Shown here piece after piece: positions 7,902-15,885 of a stretch of DNA of 64,000 nucleotides. Numbering within the stretch: position 1 is the stretch's first letter; each line of letters opens with the position of its first letter. Where the stretch lies: positions 310,001-374,000 of the forward strand of contig OZ240665.1 of NCBI GenBank assembly GCA_965198565.1. The letters run 5' to 3'. Under the pieces are notes generated by a model. That model saw nothing but the letters and a program-made list of their open reading frames with translations, did no database searches and had not been told where the DNA came from. Made by a program: the position numbers and the translations under genes. This DNA is from LMUY01 sp965198565 (GTDB taxonomy: Bacteria > Pseudomonadota > Alphaproteobacteria > Acetobacterales > Acetobacteraceae).

Positions 7902-8597
7902 ATGAGGCCCTCCGCCGAGCGCCTCTACGGCCGGACCAAGGGCAACACCCTGCGCCCGCGACAGCGCTTGCTGCTAGCGGCCACCCTGCCCCGCCTGCGC
8001 CTCGACCCGGCACAGGCGCACGATCCGGCCGCCGCCTTCCCCACGCGGCCGCAAGAACTCTGGCTCGAGGTCGGCTTCGGCGGCGGGGAACATGCGCGGG
8101 CGCAGGTCGCGACGCACCCCCAGGCGGGGCTGATCGCCTGCGAAGTCTACGAGAACGGCATCTGCTCGCTGCTGTCCGCCCTGGTGCCGGAGGGCGCCGA
8201 AGCCACCGCTGCCTTGCCGCCCAACCTGCTGATCTGGCCCGACGACGCCCGCCTGCTGCTGCGCGCGCTGCCGCCGGGCTCGCTCAGCAAGCTGTTCCTG
8301 ATGTTCCCCGACCCCTGGCCGAAAGCGCGCCATGCCAAGCGCCGCTTCGTCCATCCCGACGTGCTAGACCTAGTCGCCCGCGCCATGCGACCCGGCGGCG
8401 AGTGGCGCATCGCCACCGACGACCCGACCTACCAGGTTTGGACCGCCGCCGTGCTCGCGGCGCAGACACTGTTCGCCGCCGCTCCGCCAACGCGGGAACG
8501 CCCCTCTGGCTGGCCGCCGACCCGCTACGAGCACAAGGCGCTCACCGCAGGGCGTCATCCGCTCTACTGGTCCATCAGCCGTAACCCGCCGCAATGA
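7902..8597 (+). CDS. trmB: tRNA (guanine-N7-)-methyltransferase
   Basis: A 231-residue TrmB, which methylates G46 of tRNA using SAM. The Rossmann SAM loop is EVGFGGGEHA at about residues 55-64. The family signature FPDPWPKARHAKRRF lies at about 131-145, followed by PGGEWRIATDD. The C-terminal TRYEHKA matches the TxxExR/K element used in tRNA binding. The ATG is preceded by GGGCGGGG. It follows metK on the same strand across a palindrome, and its stop is one base from the stop of the convergent aldo/keto reductase. Confidence 0.95.
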   Translation: MRPSAERLYGRTKGNTLRPRQRLLLAATLPRLRLDPAQAHDPAAAFPTRPQELWLEVGFGGGEHARAQVATHPQAGLIACEVYENGICSLLSALVPEGAEATAALPPNLLIWPDDARLLLRALPPGSLSKLFLMFPDPWPKARHAKRRFVHPDVLDLVARAMRPGGEWRIATDDPTYQVWTAAVLAAQTLFAAAPPTRERPSGWPPTRYEHKALTAGRHPLYWSISRNPPQ

Positions 8598-8598
8598 C

Positions 8599-9426
8599 TC
8601 AGGCCGCCTTGTCCCAGGCGGGGGCGAAGCCGGGGTTCACCAGGCGCTGCCCCTTCGGCAGGGCCGCGATCGCTGCCCGGTCGGCGTCGTCCAGCTCGAT
8701 CTTCATCGCCTCGAGATTGGCCACCTGGCTTTCCCGCCGCGACGCCTTGGGGATCGCGGCGACGCCGGGCTGGTCCAGCAGCCATTTCAGCGCCACCTGG
8801 ATCGCGCTGGCGCCATGCTTGCGGCCGATCACCGCCAATTCCTCGTGGTCGCCGAGCTTGCCTTGCGCCACCGGGCAATACGCGGTCACCGCCACGTCAT
8901 GCGCGCGGGCATAGTCCAGCACCGGCTTCTGGCTCAGCAGCACGTGGTATTCGATCTGGTTGGCGGCGATCGGGGCGCCCACGTCCTCCACCGCCTGGCG
9001 CAGCAGGGCCACCGGGAAGTTGCAGACGCCGATGGCGCGGGTCAGCCCTTCCTCCTGCAGCCGGGTGAGCGTCTCGAGCGCGGCCGGCAGGTTCATGTCG
9101 GGCGACGGCCAGTGGATCATGTAGAGGTCGACATGGTCGGTCTGCAGCTTGGCCAGGCTGGTCTCGAGCGCCTGGCGGATCGCGGCGGGGGCCAGGTGCT
9201 CCCACCACACCTTGGTGGTCACGTGCACGCTGTCCCGCGGCAGGCGCGCCCCGGCCAGGGCGGCGCCGACCGCCTCCTCGTTGCCATACATCTCGGCCGT
9301 GTCGAGGTGACGGTAGCCGAGCGAGAGCGCCCGCTCGACGGCCTCGCGGCACTCGTCGCCCTTCATGCGCCAGGTGCCAAGGCCAAGCTTGGGCATGCGC
9401 AAGCCGCGCGTGGTGATCATGTCCAT
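8599..9426 (-). CDS. aldo/keto reductase
   Basis: A 275-residue NADPH-dependent reductase of the (beta/alpha)8 AKR family. The catalytic tetrad is visible: Asp and Tyr in HLDTAEMYGNE, Lys in TTKVWW and His in YMIHWPSPD. The C-terminal cofactor loop AIPKASRRESQVANL fits the family. I start at the ATG at 9426, which has GAGAAGG seven bases upstream; an in-frame ATG 11 codons earlier lacks this. It resembles 2,5-didehydrogluconate reductase-type enzymes, but the substrate cannot be assigned. It lies 66 bp downstream of the WD40 gene on the same strand. Confidence 0.9.
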   Translation of the reverse strand: MDMITTRGLRMPKLGLGTWRMKGDECREAVERALSLGYRHLDTAEMYGNEEAVGAALAGARLPRDSVHVTTKVWWEHLAPAAIRQALETSLAKLQTDHVDLYMIHWPSPDMNLPAALETLTRLQEEGLTRAIGVCNFPVALLRQAVEDVGAPIAANQIEYHVLLSQKPVLDYARAHDVAVTAYCPVAQGKLGDHEELAVIGRKHGASAIQVALKWLLDQPGVAAIPKASRRESQVANLEAMKIELDDADRAAIAALPKGQRLVNPGFAPAWDKAA

Positions 9427-9492
9427 AGGAATATCCTTCTCTCTGAGAGGCTGATTCACGCCTCAGGTGAAGCAACCTGAGACGATCAGGCT

Positions 9493-10485
9493 CTAACGCT
9501 TGCTCAAATCGACCAGGGCGGCGAACCCGGTTTCGGTGCCGAAGGCGAGCCAGCCGCCATCCTCGCTCCAGGCCAGCGCCGAGACCGGGCCGTGACCCGG
9601 GGGCGCCACCGGCAGGATGCGCTCGCTGCCGATGTCGGCCAGCACGACCAATCCGTCGGCGAACCCGGCGGCGACCACGTCCATCTGCGGGTGGGCGGCC
9701 ACGCGGGTGCACAGCACCTGGTCGCCGCCGGCCAGCTCCATCGGCGCCTTGCCCATCGGGCCGCCGCCGAAGAACGGCCACAGCACGATGGTGTCCGCCC
9801 CGCCGCTGGCCAGCCATTTGCCGGAGCGGGTGAAGCTGAGCGATTCGGTCTTGGCGGGGTAGCCGCTCATACGCATGTGCTGGCCGTCCGCCAGCCGCCA
9901 GCCGTGCAGCGCGTTCTCCTGCATGGCGGTGACGACCGCGTCGCCGCCCGGGTGCAGCGCGATGCCGATGTGGCTGCCCTTCCATTCCAGCCGCCGCGGG
10001 CTGTCGACCTTGGCCGCCACGAACCAGACCGAAGCGCCGTTGTAATGCGAGGCGGCGATGCGCTTGCCCTTCGCGTCGAAGGCGATCCCCGTGACGGTGG
10101 AGGGATGGTCGAGCTGCTTGAGCTTGGACGCGCCATCGAACACATGGGCGGACTTGCCGACGGCGGCAACAGCGACCGTGCCGTGGGCGGCGACCTGCTC
10201 CACCCATTTGTTGCCGAATTGGGAGATGGTCTCGGGAGCGCCGTTGGCTGGGGTGCGACGGAAGCCGCCGTCGTCACCGCCGGTGATAAAGCCGGCGGGG
10301 GAGGCCGCGAGGGCGAGGATCGCGCCATCGTGGACCTGGAGTTCGCGCCAGCCGGCAAGGATCAGACGGCCGTCGCCCAGGGCAAAGGCCGGCGTGTTGC
10401 CGACCCAGGCCGCGGCGACGACGAACGCATCGAGGTCGCGGTGGTCGCCGCGGGCTTGCAGGACGTAATCGACAGTGGGGGTCAT
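9493..10485 (-). CDS. WD40-like beta-propeller protein
   Basis: A 330-residue protein made of about seven degenerate repeats with the hydrophobic strand patterns of a beta-propeller, for example VTGIAFDAKGKRIAASHYNGASVWF, SLSFTRSGKWLASGGADTIVLW and VSALAWSEDGGWLAFGTETGF. There is no signal peptide or membrane segment, so it is probably a cytoplasmic scaffold. No enzyme motif is seen. It lies directly downstream of the CobW-type GTPase, separated by two palindromes. In my recollection this gene pair recurs in Rhodospirillales, which hints at a shared role in metal handling; that is an inference. Confidence 0.8.
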   Translation of the reverse strand: MTPTVDYVLQARGDHRDLDAFVVAAAWVGNTPAFALGDGRLILAGWRELQVHDGAILALAASPAGFITGGDDGGFRRTPANGAPETISQFGNKWVEQVAAHGTVAVAAVGKSAHVFDGASKLKQLDHPSTVTGIAFDAKGKRIAASHYNGASVWFVAAKVDSPRRLEWKGSHIGIALHPGGDAVVTAMQENALHGWRLADGQHMRMSGYPAKTESLSFTRSGKWLASGGADTIVLWPFFGGGPMGKAPMELAGGDQVLCTRVAAHPQMDVVAAGFADGLVVLADIGSERILPVAPPGHGPVSALAWSEDGGWLAFGTETGFAALVDLSKR

Positions 10486-10508
10486 GGGGGCGTCGACCCC
10501 TCACCCAA

Positions 10509-10570
10509 CCCTCTCCCAGAGGGAGAGGGCTTTCTGCTCCTGAGTCTTCTCCCTCTCTCTTTGGGAGAGG
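10509..10570. repeat. dispersed palindromes (REP-like), copies 3 and 4
   Basis: Copy 3 is perfect: CCCTCTCCC (10509-10517), AGA, GGGAGAGGG (10521-10529). Copy 4 (10551-10570) is degenerate, with CCTCTCTC and GGGAGAGG arms. Both lie between the CobW and WD40 genes. The rest of the gap carries the associated GGGGTGAGGGG tail in which the CobW gene finds its stop codon. Confidence 0.85.
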
Positions 10571-10600
10571 ATCGGGGCGAGGGGCAAGGCCGCACGCCCC

Positions 10601-11575
10601 TCACCCCGCCTGGCACGCCTCGAACCCCCGCCGCAACTGCGGCCGGTTCAGGTTCCTGCCGATGAACACCAGCCGCGACCGCCGCTCCTCGCCCGCGGGC
10701 CAGGGGCCGATGAAGCCGCCGTCGGCAATCATGTGCACGGCCTGGAACGCGAACCGCTTGTCCTCGCCGGGATAGCTCAGGATGCCCTTGGTGCGGAGCA
10801 AGTCCTGGCCCTTCTCCTGCAGCAGGCCGCTGATCCAGGCGTTGAACTTTTCCGGATCGATCGGCTTGCTCACCTCGAACGACATGCTGGCGATGTCGTC
10901 GTTGTGCTCATGGCCATCCTCGGTGAGGAAGTCAGGCTTCACCTCGGCGAGGATGCGGTCCAGGTCGAACGCGCCCTGGTCCATCACGGCGGCGATGTCC
11001 ACCGCCGAGCGCTGGGTGCGGTGGATCGCGGCGAAGCGGTTGATGGCGCGGATCTTGGCCTCGACCGCCTCCAGCTCGGCCGCGTCCACCAGGTCGGTCT
11101 TGTTCAACAGGATGACGTCGGCGAAGGCGATCTGGGCGGCGGCCTCGGCGCTGTCCTGCAGGCGGGCGGCCAGGTTCTTGGCGTCCACCACGGTCACGAT
11201 CGCGTCCAGCCGGGTGCGGGCGCGCACGCCCTCGTCGACGAAGAAGGTCTGCGCGACGGGCGCCGGGTTGGCCAGGCCGGTGGTCTCGATGATGATGCCG
11301 TCGAACTTGCCGCGGCGCTTCATTAGGCCGCCGACGATACGGATCAGGTCGCCGCGCACGGTGCAGCAGATGCAGCCGTTGTTCATCTCGAACACTTCCT
11401 CGTCGGTGTCCACCACGAGGTCGTTGTCGACGCCCAGCTCGCCGAACTCGTTGATCACGACGGCATATTTACGGCCGTGGTTCTCCGACAGGATGCGGTT
11501 GAGCAGCGTGGTCTTGCCGGCGCCGAGATAGCCGGTGAGCACGGTGACGGGGATGAGGTCGGACGTTTGGGACAT
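10601..11575 (-). CDS. CobW/COG0523 family GTPase (probable zinc metallochaperone)
   Basis: A 324-residue G3E GTPase. The P-loop is GYLGAGKTT at about residues 14-22, the metal-binding motif is GCICC at about 73-77, and NKTD near 160 gives guanine specificity. A CobW C-terminal domain follows. A His-rich stretch, EDGHEHND, lies between the domains and could bind Zn or Co. The family moves metals to client proteins; many members answer to zinc limitation, others serve cobalamin synthesis. No cobalamin genes are nearby. The start is the ATG at 11575, matching the family N terminus. The stop codon lies inside the palindrome-associated tail. Confidence 0.9.
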   Translation of the reverse strand: MSQTSDLIPVTVLTGYLGAGKTTLLNRILSENHGRKYAVVINEFGELGVDNDLVVDTDEEVFEMNNGCICCTVRGDLIRIVGGLMKRRGKFDGIIIETTGLANPAPVAQTFFVDEGVRARTRLDAIVTVVDAKNLAARLQDSAEAAAQIAFADVILLNKTDLVDAAELEAVEAKIRAINRFAAIHRTQRSAVDIAAVMDQGAFDLDRILAEVKPDFLTEDGHEHNDDIASMSFEVSKPIDPEKFNAWISGLLQEKGQDLLRTKGILSYPGEDKRFAFQAVHMIADGGFIGPWPAGEERRSRLVFIGRNLNRPQLRRGFEACQAG

Positions 11576-11661
11576 GCTCGGGAACCCTCGGAAACTCGCT
11601 GCTGCCACCATATAGGGGCGCGATCTGCCCGCGTCATTGTGACGCGCTGACGAAGCGCTCG

Positions 11662-12483
11662 TCAGGTGAACAGCAAGGCGGCGCCGCCGGCGGCTTCGGG
11701 CGCCACCAGCACGCCGTCGCCATAGGCCGAATGCGGCAACCCGGCCAGGATGCCGCGCAGGGCGGCGCAGCCATCGGCGGTGGCGACCGTCATGCCCGCG
11801 ATGCACGGCACGGCCGGCGCGACGACCCCCGGATAGACCTCCGCCAGCGCGTCCGGCGGCAGCATCCGCACCCGCCCGCGCGCAAGCGGCAAGGCGAACC
11901 CGGCGACCGGATCGGGCACCACGGGCAAGCCGGCCAGGCGGGACAGGCGGGCTGCCGTCTCCGCCGGGTCGGGCACCGCCAGCACCACCTCCTGCAGCGA
12001 GACGGCCTGGTTGCGGTGCGCCATGAAAGCCTCCTGCCAGATCGCCTCCCGGGTCAGATGCTTGACCAGTTGCAGCGTGCCTTCGGGGGCGTCGGGCAGC
12101 GGGATGCGCTCGAAGCGGGCGATGGGGCTCGCCGGGTCGGATTGGTCGAATGGGCGGGCGAGCGGGGTGATGCCGGCGATGTCCAATCCGGCCCGGCGTA
12201 AGCGCTCGAGCGTGGCGGTGGAGTCCGCCATGCCGAGGGCGAGGATGTGCAGGCCGTGATGGCGCTGCAACTGCGCGTGGAGGCGGTCCGGGATGGCGGG
12301 GTCGGCGGGGGCGATCAGCTCCAGGTAGCCGTGGCGCAGCATGATGCAGCGGTTGCAGGTGGCCTTGCCGACGTGGCGGGCGTAGGGCGTGAGGGTGAAG
12401 CCGAGGCGCTGGTAGGTTGCGGCCAGGGCGGCGAGATCGGGGCCGCCAACGCCGGCATGGTCGAGTTCGGTGGCCGTAGTCAC
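11662..12483 (-). CDS. VOC family protein (glyoxalase-like)
   Basis: A 273-residue protein with the vicinal oxygen chelate outline. ELDHAGVGGPDLAALAATYQRLGF forms the first beta-alpha-beta unit, and a second related half begins near SLQEVVLAVPDPAETAARLSRL. Possible metal-ligand positions are the His in ELDHA and the Glu in YLELIAP. It resembles glyoxalase-like domain proteins of unknown substrate. The start is a GTG at 12483 that overlaps the upstream GST stop codon (GTGA), so the two are translationally coupled. A detoxification role is suggested by the GST partner. Confidence 0.8.
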   Translation of the reverse strand: MTTATELDHAGVGGPDLAALAATYQRLGFTLTPYARHVGKATCNRCIMLRHGYLELIAPADPAIPDRLHAQLQRHHGLHILALGMADSTATLERLRRAGLDIAGITPLARPFDQSDPASPIARFERIPLPDAPEGTLQLVKHLTREAIWQEAFMAHRNQAVSLQEVVLAVPDPAETAARLSRLAGLPVVPDPVAGFALPLARGRVRMLPPDALAEVYPGVVAPAVPCIAGMTVATADGCAALRGILAGLPHSAYGDGVLVAPEAAGGAALLFT

Positions 12484-13127
12484 GGCGCCGCTTCGTAATG
12501 CGGCAGCAGCCAATCGGCGGGTTCCTGCGCGGCGGCGTGGTACCAAGCCGTCACCAGGGGATGGTCGCGGACGGCTTGGCAGTAGTCGAGCGAGTGCGCC
12601 GCGAGCTCGGGCAGGTAGGACAGGAAGCGGCACACCACGGGGGCATACATCGCGTCCGCCGCGCCGAACGTGTCGCCGTAGAGGAAGCGCGTTGCCGTGC
12701 GGGCCTCGCGCCAAATCGTCGCAATGCGGGCGATATCCGCCAGCACGTCGGCGGCGGGCGGCGGGCCCTGGCGAATGCGGTCCAGGTTCATCGGCATCGC
12801 CCGCCGCAGCGGGCCGAACCCGGCATGCATCTCGGCCGCGATCGACCGGGCGGCGGCGCGCGCCACCCGCTCGGCCGGCCACAGCGCCGGGGCCTGCTCG
12901 GCGCAGTATTCGGCAATGGCCAGGCTCTCCCAAACCCGTGCGCCACGGTGCTCCAGGTAGGGCACCAGCCCGGTCGGCGTCGCCTCCTTGATGGCGGGCG
13001 TGCCGCCGCGGGCGAGCGGGATCACCTGCTCGGTCACATCCAGCCCGGCCAGGCGCACCAGCAGCCAGCCGCGCAGCGACCAGGACGAGTAGCGCCGCGT
13101 GCCGATCACGAGCGTTCCGTCAGCCAC
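12480..13127 (-). CDS. glutathione S-transferase
   Basis: A 215-residue GST. The thioredoxin-like N-terminal domain has LVIGTRRYSSWSLRGWLLVRLAGL, with the Ser after the aromatic pair as candidate catalytic residue. GLVPYLEHRGARVWESLAIAEYCAE follows, with the cis-Pro and the glutathione-binding E-S pair. An all-helical C-terminal domain completes the protein. I chose the GTG at 13127, preceded by GGGAGGTGATT, instead of more distal ATGs, because this places the first strand at the N terminus. Substrate unknown. It is coupled to the VOC gene by a GTGA overlap. Confidence 0.88.
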   Translation of the reverse strand: MADGTLVIGTRRYSSWSLRGWLLVRLAGLDVTEQVIPLARGGTPAIKEATPTGLVPYLEHRGARVWESLAIAEYCAEQAPALWPAERVARAAARSIAAEMHAGFGPLRRAMPMNLDRIRQGPPPAADVLADIARIATIWREARTATRFLYGDTFGAADAMYAPVVCRFLSYLPELAAHSLDYCQAVRDHPLVTAWYHAAAQEPADWLLPHYEAAP

Positions 13128-13200
13128 AATCACCTCCCAAGGTTGAGCTTGCGGGGCAACAGTGCCACGGTACGCCACCTCCGCAAACGGGCCCCACGCC

Positions 13201-14526
13201 ATGAATGAAATCAGCCGGCCGAACAATCTCGACGCCTTTTGGATGCCGTTCAGCGCCAACAAGGGGTTCAAGGCCGCCCCGCGCCTGCTCGCCCGCGCCG
13301 AGGGCATGTTCTACTACAGCAACGACAACCGCGAAATCCTGGACGGCACCGCCGGGCTGTGGTGCTGCAACGCCGGGCACGGACGGCGCGAGATCGTCGA
13401 AGCCATCCAGCGCCAGGCCGCCGTGCTGGACTTCGCGCCCACCTTCCAGATGGGCCATCCGATCGCGTTCCAGGCCGCCGCCCGCCTGGCCGAGATCACG
13501 CCCGACGGCATGGACCGGGTATTCTTCACCAATTCCGGCAGCGAGAGCGCGGACACGGCGCTGAAGATCGCGCTGGCCTACCACAAGGCCCGCGGCGAGG
13601 GGCAGCGCGTACGGCTGATCGGGCGCGAGCGCGGCTATCACGGCGTGGGCTTCGGCGGCATGTCGGTGGGCGGGATCGGCGGCAACCGCAAGCAGTTCGG
13701 CGCCATGCTGCCCTATGTCGACCACCTCCCCCACACGCTGGACCTGGCGCGCAACGCGTTCAGCCACGGCATGCCGGAGCACGGCGCGGAGCGGGCGGAC
13801 GCGCTCGAGGCGCTGGTGGCGCTGCACGGCGCGGACACGATCGCGGCGGTGATGGTGGAGCCGGTCGCAGGCTCCACCGGGGTGTTGCCGCCGCCCGTGG
13901 GCTACCTGCAGCGGCTGCGCCACATCTGCGACAAGCACGGCATCCTGCTGATCTTCGACGAGGTGATCACCGGGTTCGGCCGCATTGGCGCCAATTTCGG
14001 CAGCGAGCGGCTGGGGGTGGTGCCGGACATCATGACCCTGGCCAAGGGGCTCACCAACGCCGCCGTGCCGATGGGCGCCGTGGTGGTGCGCAACGGCATC
14101 TACGACGCGGTGGTGCAGGGCGTGCCGGCCGGCATCGAGCTGTTCCATGGCTACACCTACTCGGGGCATCCGCTGGCCGCCGCCGCCGCCATCGCCTCGA
14201 TGGACGTGCAGCGCGCCGACGACCTGCCGGGCCGGGTGCGCGAGATCGAGCCCTATTGGCAGCAGGCGATGCACTCGCTGCGCGCCCTGCCCAACGTGGT
14301 CGATATCCGGGACACGGGGCTGATCGCCGGCATCGAGCTGGCGCCCCGCCCCGGCAAGCCCACCGACCGCGCCGTCGCGGTGTTCGGCCGCTGCTTCGAC
14401 GCCGGGCTGCTGATCCGCACCACAGGGGACATCATCGCGCTGTCCCCGCCGCTGATCATCGAGCGGGTGCATGTGGACCGCATCGTGGAGACCTTGTCGG
14501 ACGCGATCCGGGCGGAGGCGGCCTGA
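13201..14526 (+). CDS. class III aminotransferase, omega-amino acid:pyruvate type
   Basis: A 441-residue PLP enzyme of fold type I. Recognisable elements are FTNSGSESADTALK (phosphate-binding region), RERGYHGVGFGG, MVEPVAGSTGVLPPP, IFDEVITGFGR (Asp contacting the pyridine nitrogen) and the Schiff-base Lys in LAKGLTNAAVPMGA. The N terminus NNLDAFWMPFSANKGFKAAPR and the FHGYTYSGHP motif are typical of beta-alanine:pyruvate transaminases, which transfer an omega amino group to pyruvate. The exact donor is an inference. I start at the ATG at 13201; no strong ribosome-binding site is visible. The stop overlaps the start of the next gene. Confidence 0.9.
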   Translation: MNEISRPNNLDAFWMPFSANKGFKAAPRLLARAEGMFYYSNDNREILDGTAGLWCCNAGHGRREIVEAIQRQAAVLDFAPTFQMGHPIAFQAAARLAEITPDGMDRVFFTNSGSESADTALKIALAYHKARGEGQRVRLIGRERGYHGVGFGGMSVGGIGGNRKQFGAMLPYVDHLPHTLDLARNAFSHGMPEHGAERADALEALVALHGADTIAAVMVEPVAGSTGVLPPPVGYLQRLRHICDKHGILLIFDEVITGFGRIGANFGSERLGVVPDIMTLAKGLTNAAVPMGAVVVRNGIYDAVVQGVPAGIELFHGYTYSGHPLAAAAAIASMDVQRADDLPGRVREIEPYWQQAMHSLRALPNVVDIRDTGLIAGIELAPRPGKPTDRAVAVFGRCFDAGLLIRTTGDIIALSPPLIIERVHVDRIVETLSDAIRAEAA

Positions 14527-15491
14527 TCCACCCGCGGATTTCCGTCGTCGTCAACACCTGCGACCGCGCCGCCGTCCTGCCCCGCTGCCTCGCCGGGCTG
14601 GCGGCGCAGAGCTACGACGAGTTCGAGGTGATTGCGGTCGCCGGGCCTTGCCAGGACGGGACGGACGCGGTGCTGGCGGCGCATCCCTGGGTGCGGGTGG
14701 GGCATTGCCCGGAGCGGCGGCTGGGGCTGTCGCGCAACATCGGCATCGCAATGGCCGCGGGCGACGTGGTGGCGTTCATCGACGACGACGCGGTGCCGTT
14801 CCCCGACTATCTCGAGCGCATCGCCGAGGGCTACTCCGACCCGGCGGTCGGCGCGGTCGGCGGGTTCACCCACGATACGGTGCTCGACCGGCTCGATTGG
14901 CGCCATTGCACCTGCACCTTGAATGCGGCGGTCGAGATCGATGCGCAACCGCCCTTGGAGCGGTTCCAGGCGCCGGGCGCAGACCCGTTCCTCTACCTTC
15001 CCGGCTGCGTGCTGAGCGTGCGTCGAGAGCTGCTGGTCGCGGTTGGCGGCTTCGACGAGCGGCTGGTCTACTGCTACGACGACGCCGACGTGTGCCGCCG
15101 GGTCGCGAACTTGGGCTCGCGTGTGGTGAGCCGGCCCGAGGCCATGGTGTATCACGGCTACGCGGCAAGTGCCTCGCGGGACGCGAAGCGTGTCGTCCAC
15201 GATGCTTACGCTATTCTCTTCTGCCAGGTGATTTTCGTGGCGGGCCGACCGCCCGCGGTTCAGTTTTGGGCCGATTTCTGGCGGCGATTGGGCGACGGGC
15301 ACCTGGCGGAGGGGACGTTCACGGCCGAGCACTATGCGCGGTATCTGGCCCGCATCGAGGACGCGGTTCGCGACGGCGCGGACGCAGCCGCCATGGAGCG
15401 GCCGGTTGCTGCCATCCCGCCAACGGATATGGCTGCGTGGCAAAGGGTAGGCTGTATTCCCTCTCCCGCTGGCGGGAGAGGGTCGGGGTGA
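14523..15491 (+). CDS. GT2 family glycosyltransferase with CTG start
   Basis: A 322-residue GT-A glycosyltransferase. It begins ISVVVNTCDRAAVLPRCLAGLAAQSYDEFEVI, followed by RNIGIAMAAGDVVAFIDDDAVPFP with the nucleotide-sugar DDD. A GGFDERLVYCYDDADVCRR segment completes the core. No ATG, GTG or TTG is in frame before the conserved first strand. A CTG at 14523 overlaps the aminotransferase stop (CTGA) and has GGAGG four bases upstream, so CTG is the likely start. The last eight or so codons read into a palindromic repeat, which also supplies the stop codon, so the native C terminus may have been altered. Sugar and acceptor are unknown. Confidence 0.8.
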   Translation: MIHPRISVVVNTCDRAAVLPRCLAGLAAQSYDEFEVIAVAGPCQDGTDAVLAAHPWVRVGHCPERRLGLSRNIGIAMAAGDVVAFIDDDAVPFPDYLERIAEGYSDPAVGAVGGFTHDTVLDRLDWRHCTCTLNAAVEIDAQPPLERFQAPGADPFLYLPGCVLSVRRELLVAVGGFDERLVYCYDDADVCRRVANLGSRVVSRPEAMVYHGYAASASRDAKRVVHDAYAILFCQVIFVAGRPPAVQFWADFWRRLGDGHLAEGTFTAEHYARYLARIEDAVRDGADAAAMERPVAAIPPTDMAAWQRVGCIPSPAGGRGSG

Positions 15492-15596
15492 GGGTGGCGC
15501 CGCCCACGGAAACGATGCTGCGCGGCGGCCCGCTGCCCTCTGGCATGTTGAGGGAGAACACCCTCACCCCGACCCTCTCCCGCAAGCGGGAGAGGG
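15459..15596. repeat. inverted pair of dispersed palindromes, copies 5 and 6
   Basis: Copy 5 has 11-bp arms (15459-15469 and 15472-15482) and copy 6 has 11-bp arms (15573-15583 and 15586-15596), both of the CCCTCTCCCGC class. Each has an outside tail, GTCGGGGTGAGGG after copy 5 and CCCTCACCCCGA before copy 6, so the two units point toward each other. This head-to-head arrangement is like a BIME made of two REP units. It lies between the GT2 gene and the convergent DUF3072 gene. Confidence 0.9.
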
Positions 15597-15620
15597 AGCA
15601 GAAGACGGAAGGTGATGGAC

Positions 15621-15848
15621 CTAGTGCGACTTGCCGCGCCCGGTTTTCGCCTGCAGCGCATCGATCCGCTTGGAGGCCTCGGCCTTGCTCAGCGTTTCGT
15701 CGAACGGTTCGCCAGCCTCTTCGCTCAACGTCTTGAGATAGGACGCCTGGGCGCCGGTCATGGTCTCGTCGCCCGTGGTCCAGGCGTCGGGGTCCTTGAC
15801 GGTGTTGGAGGGGGCGTCGTCAGTGGGTGTTTTCGGGTTCGTGCTCAT
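15621..15848 (-). CDS. DUF3072 domain protein
   Basis: A 75-residue acidic, hydrophilic protein. The conserved core DAWTTGDETMTGAQASYLKTLSEEAGEPFDETLSKAEASKRIDALQ matches DUF3072, a small family common in Proteobacteria and Actinobacteria with no known biochemical role. The N terminus is probably disordered and the core forms two helices that resemble a SAP-like or Rho N-terminal hairpin; that comparison is my inference. I start at the ATG at 15848 because homologues begin with MSTNPKTP-like residues. It is divergent in sense from nothing close and is convergent with the GT2 gene across two palindromes. Confidence 0.8.
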   Translation of the reverse strand: MSTNPKTPTDDAPSNTVKDPDAWTTGDETMTGAQASYLKTLSEEAGEPFDETLSKAEASKRIDALQAKTGRGKSH

Positions 15849-15885
15849 GCCGATCCGAACGCCGCTGTCCACGGTTTGTTTCCAG

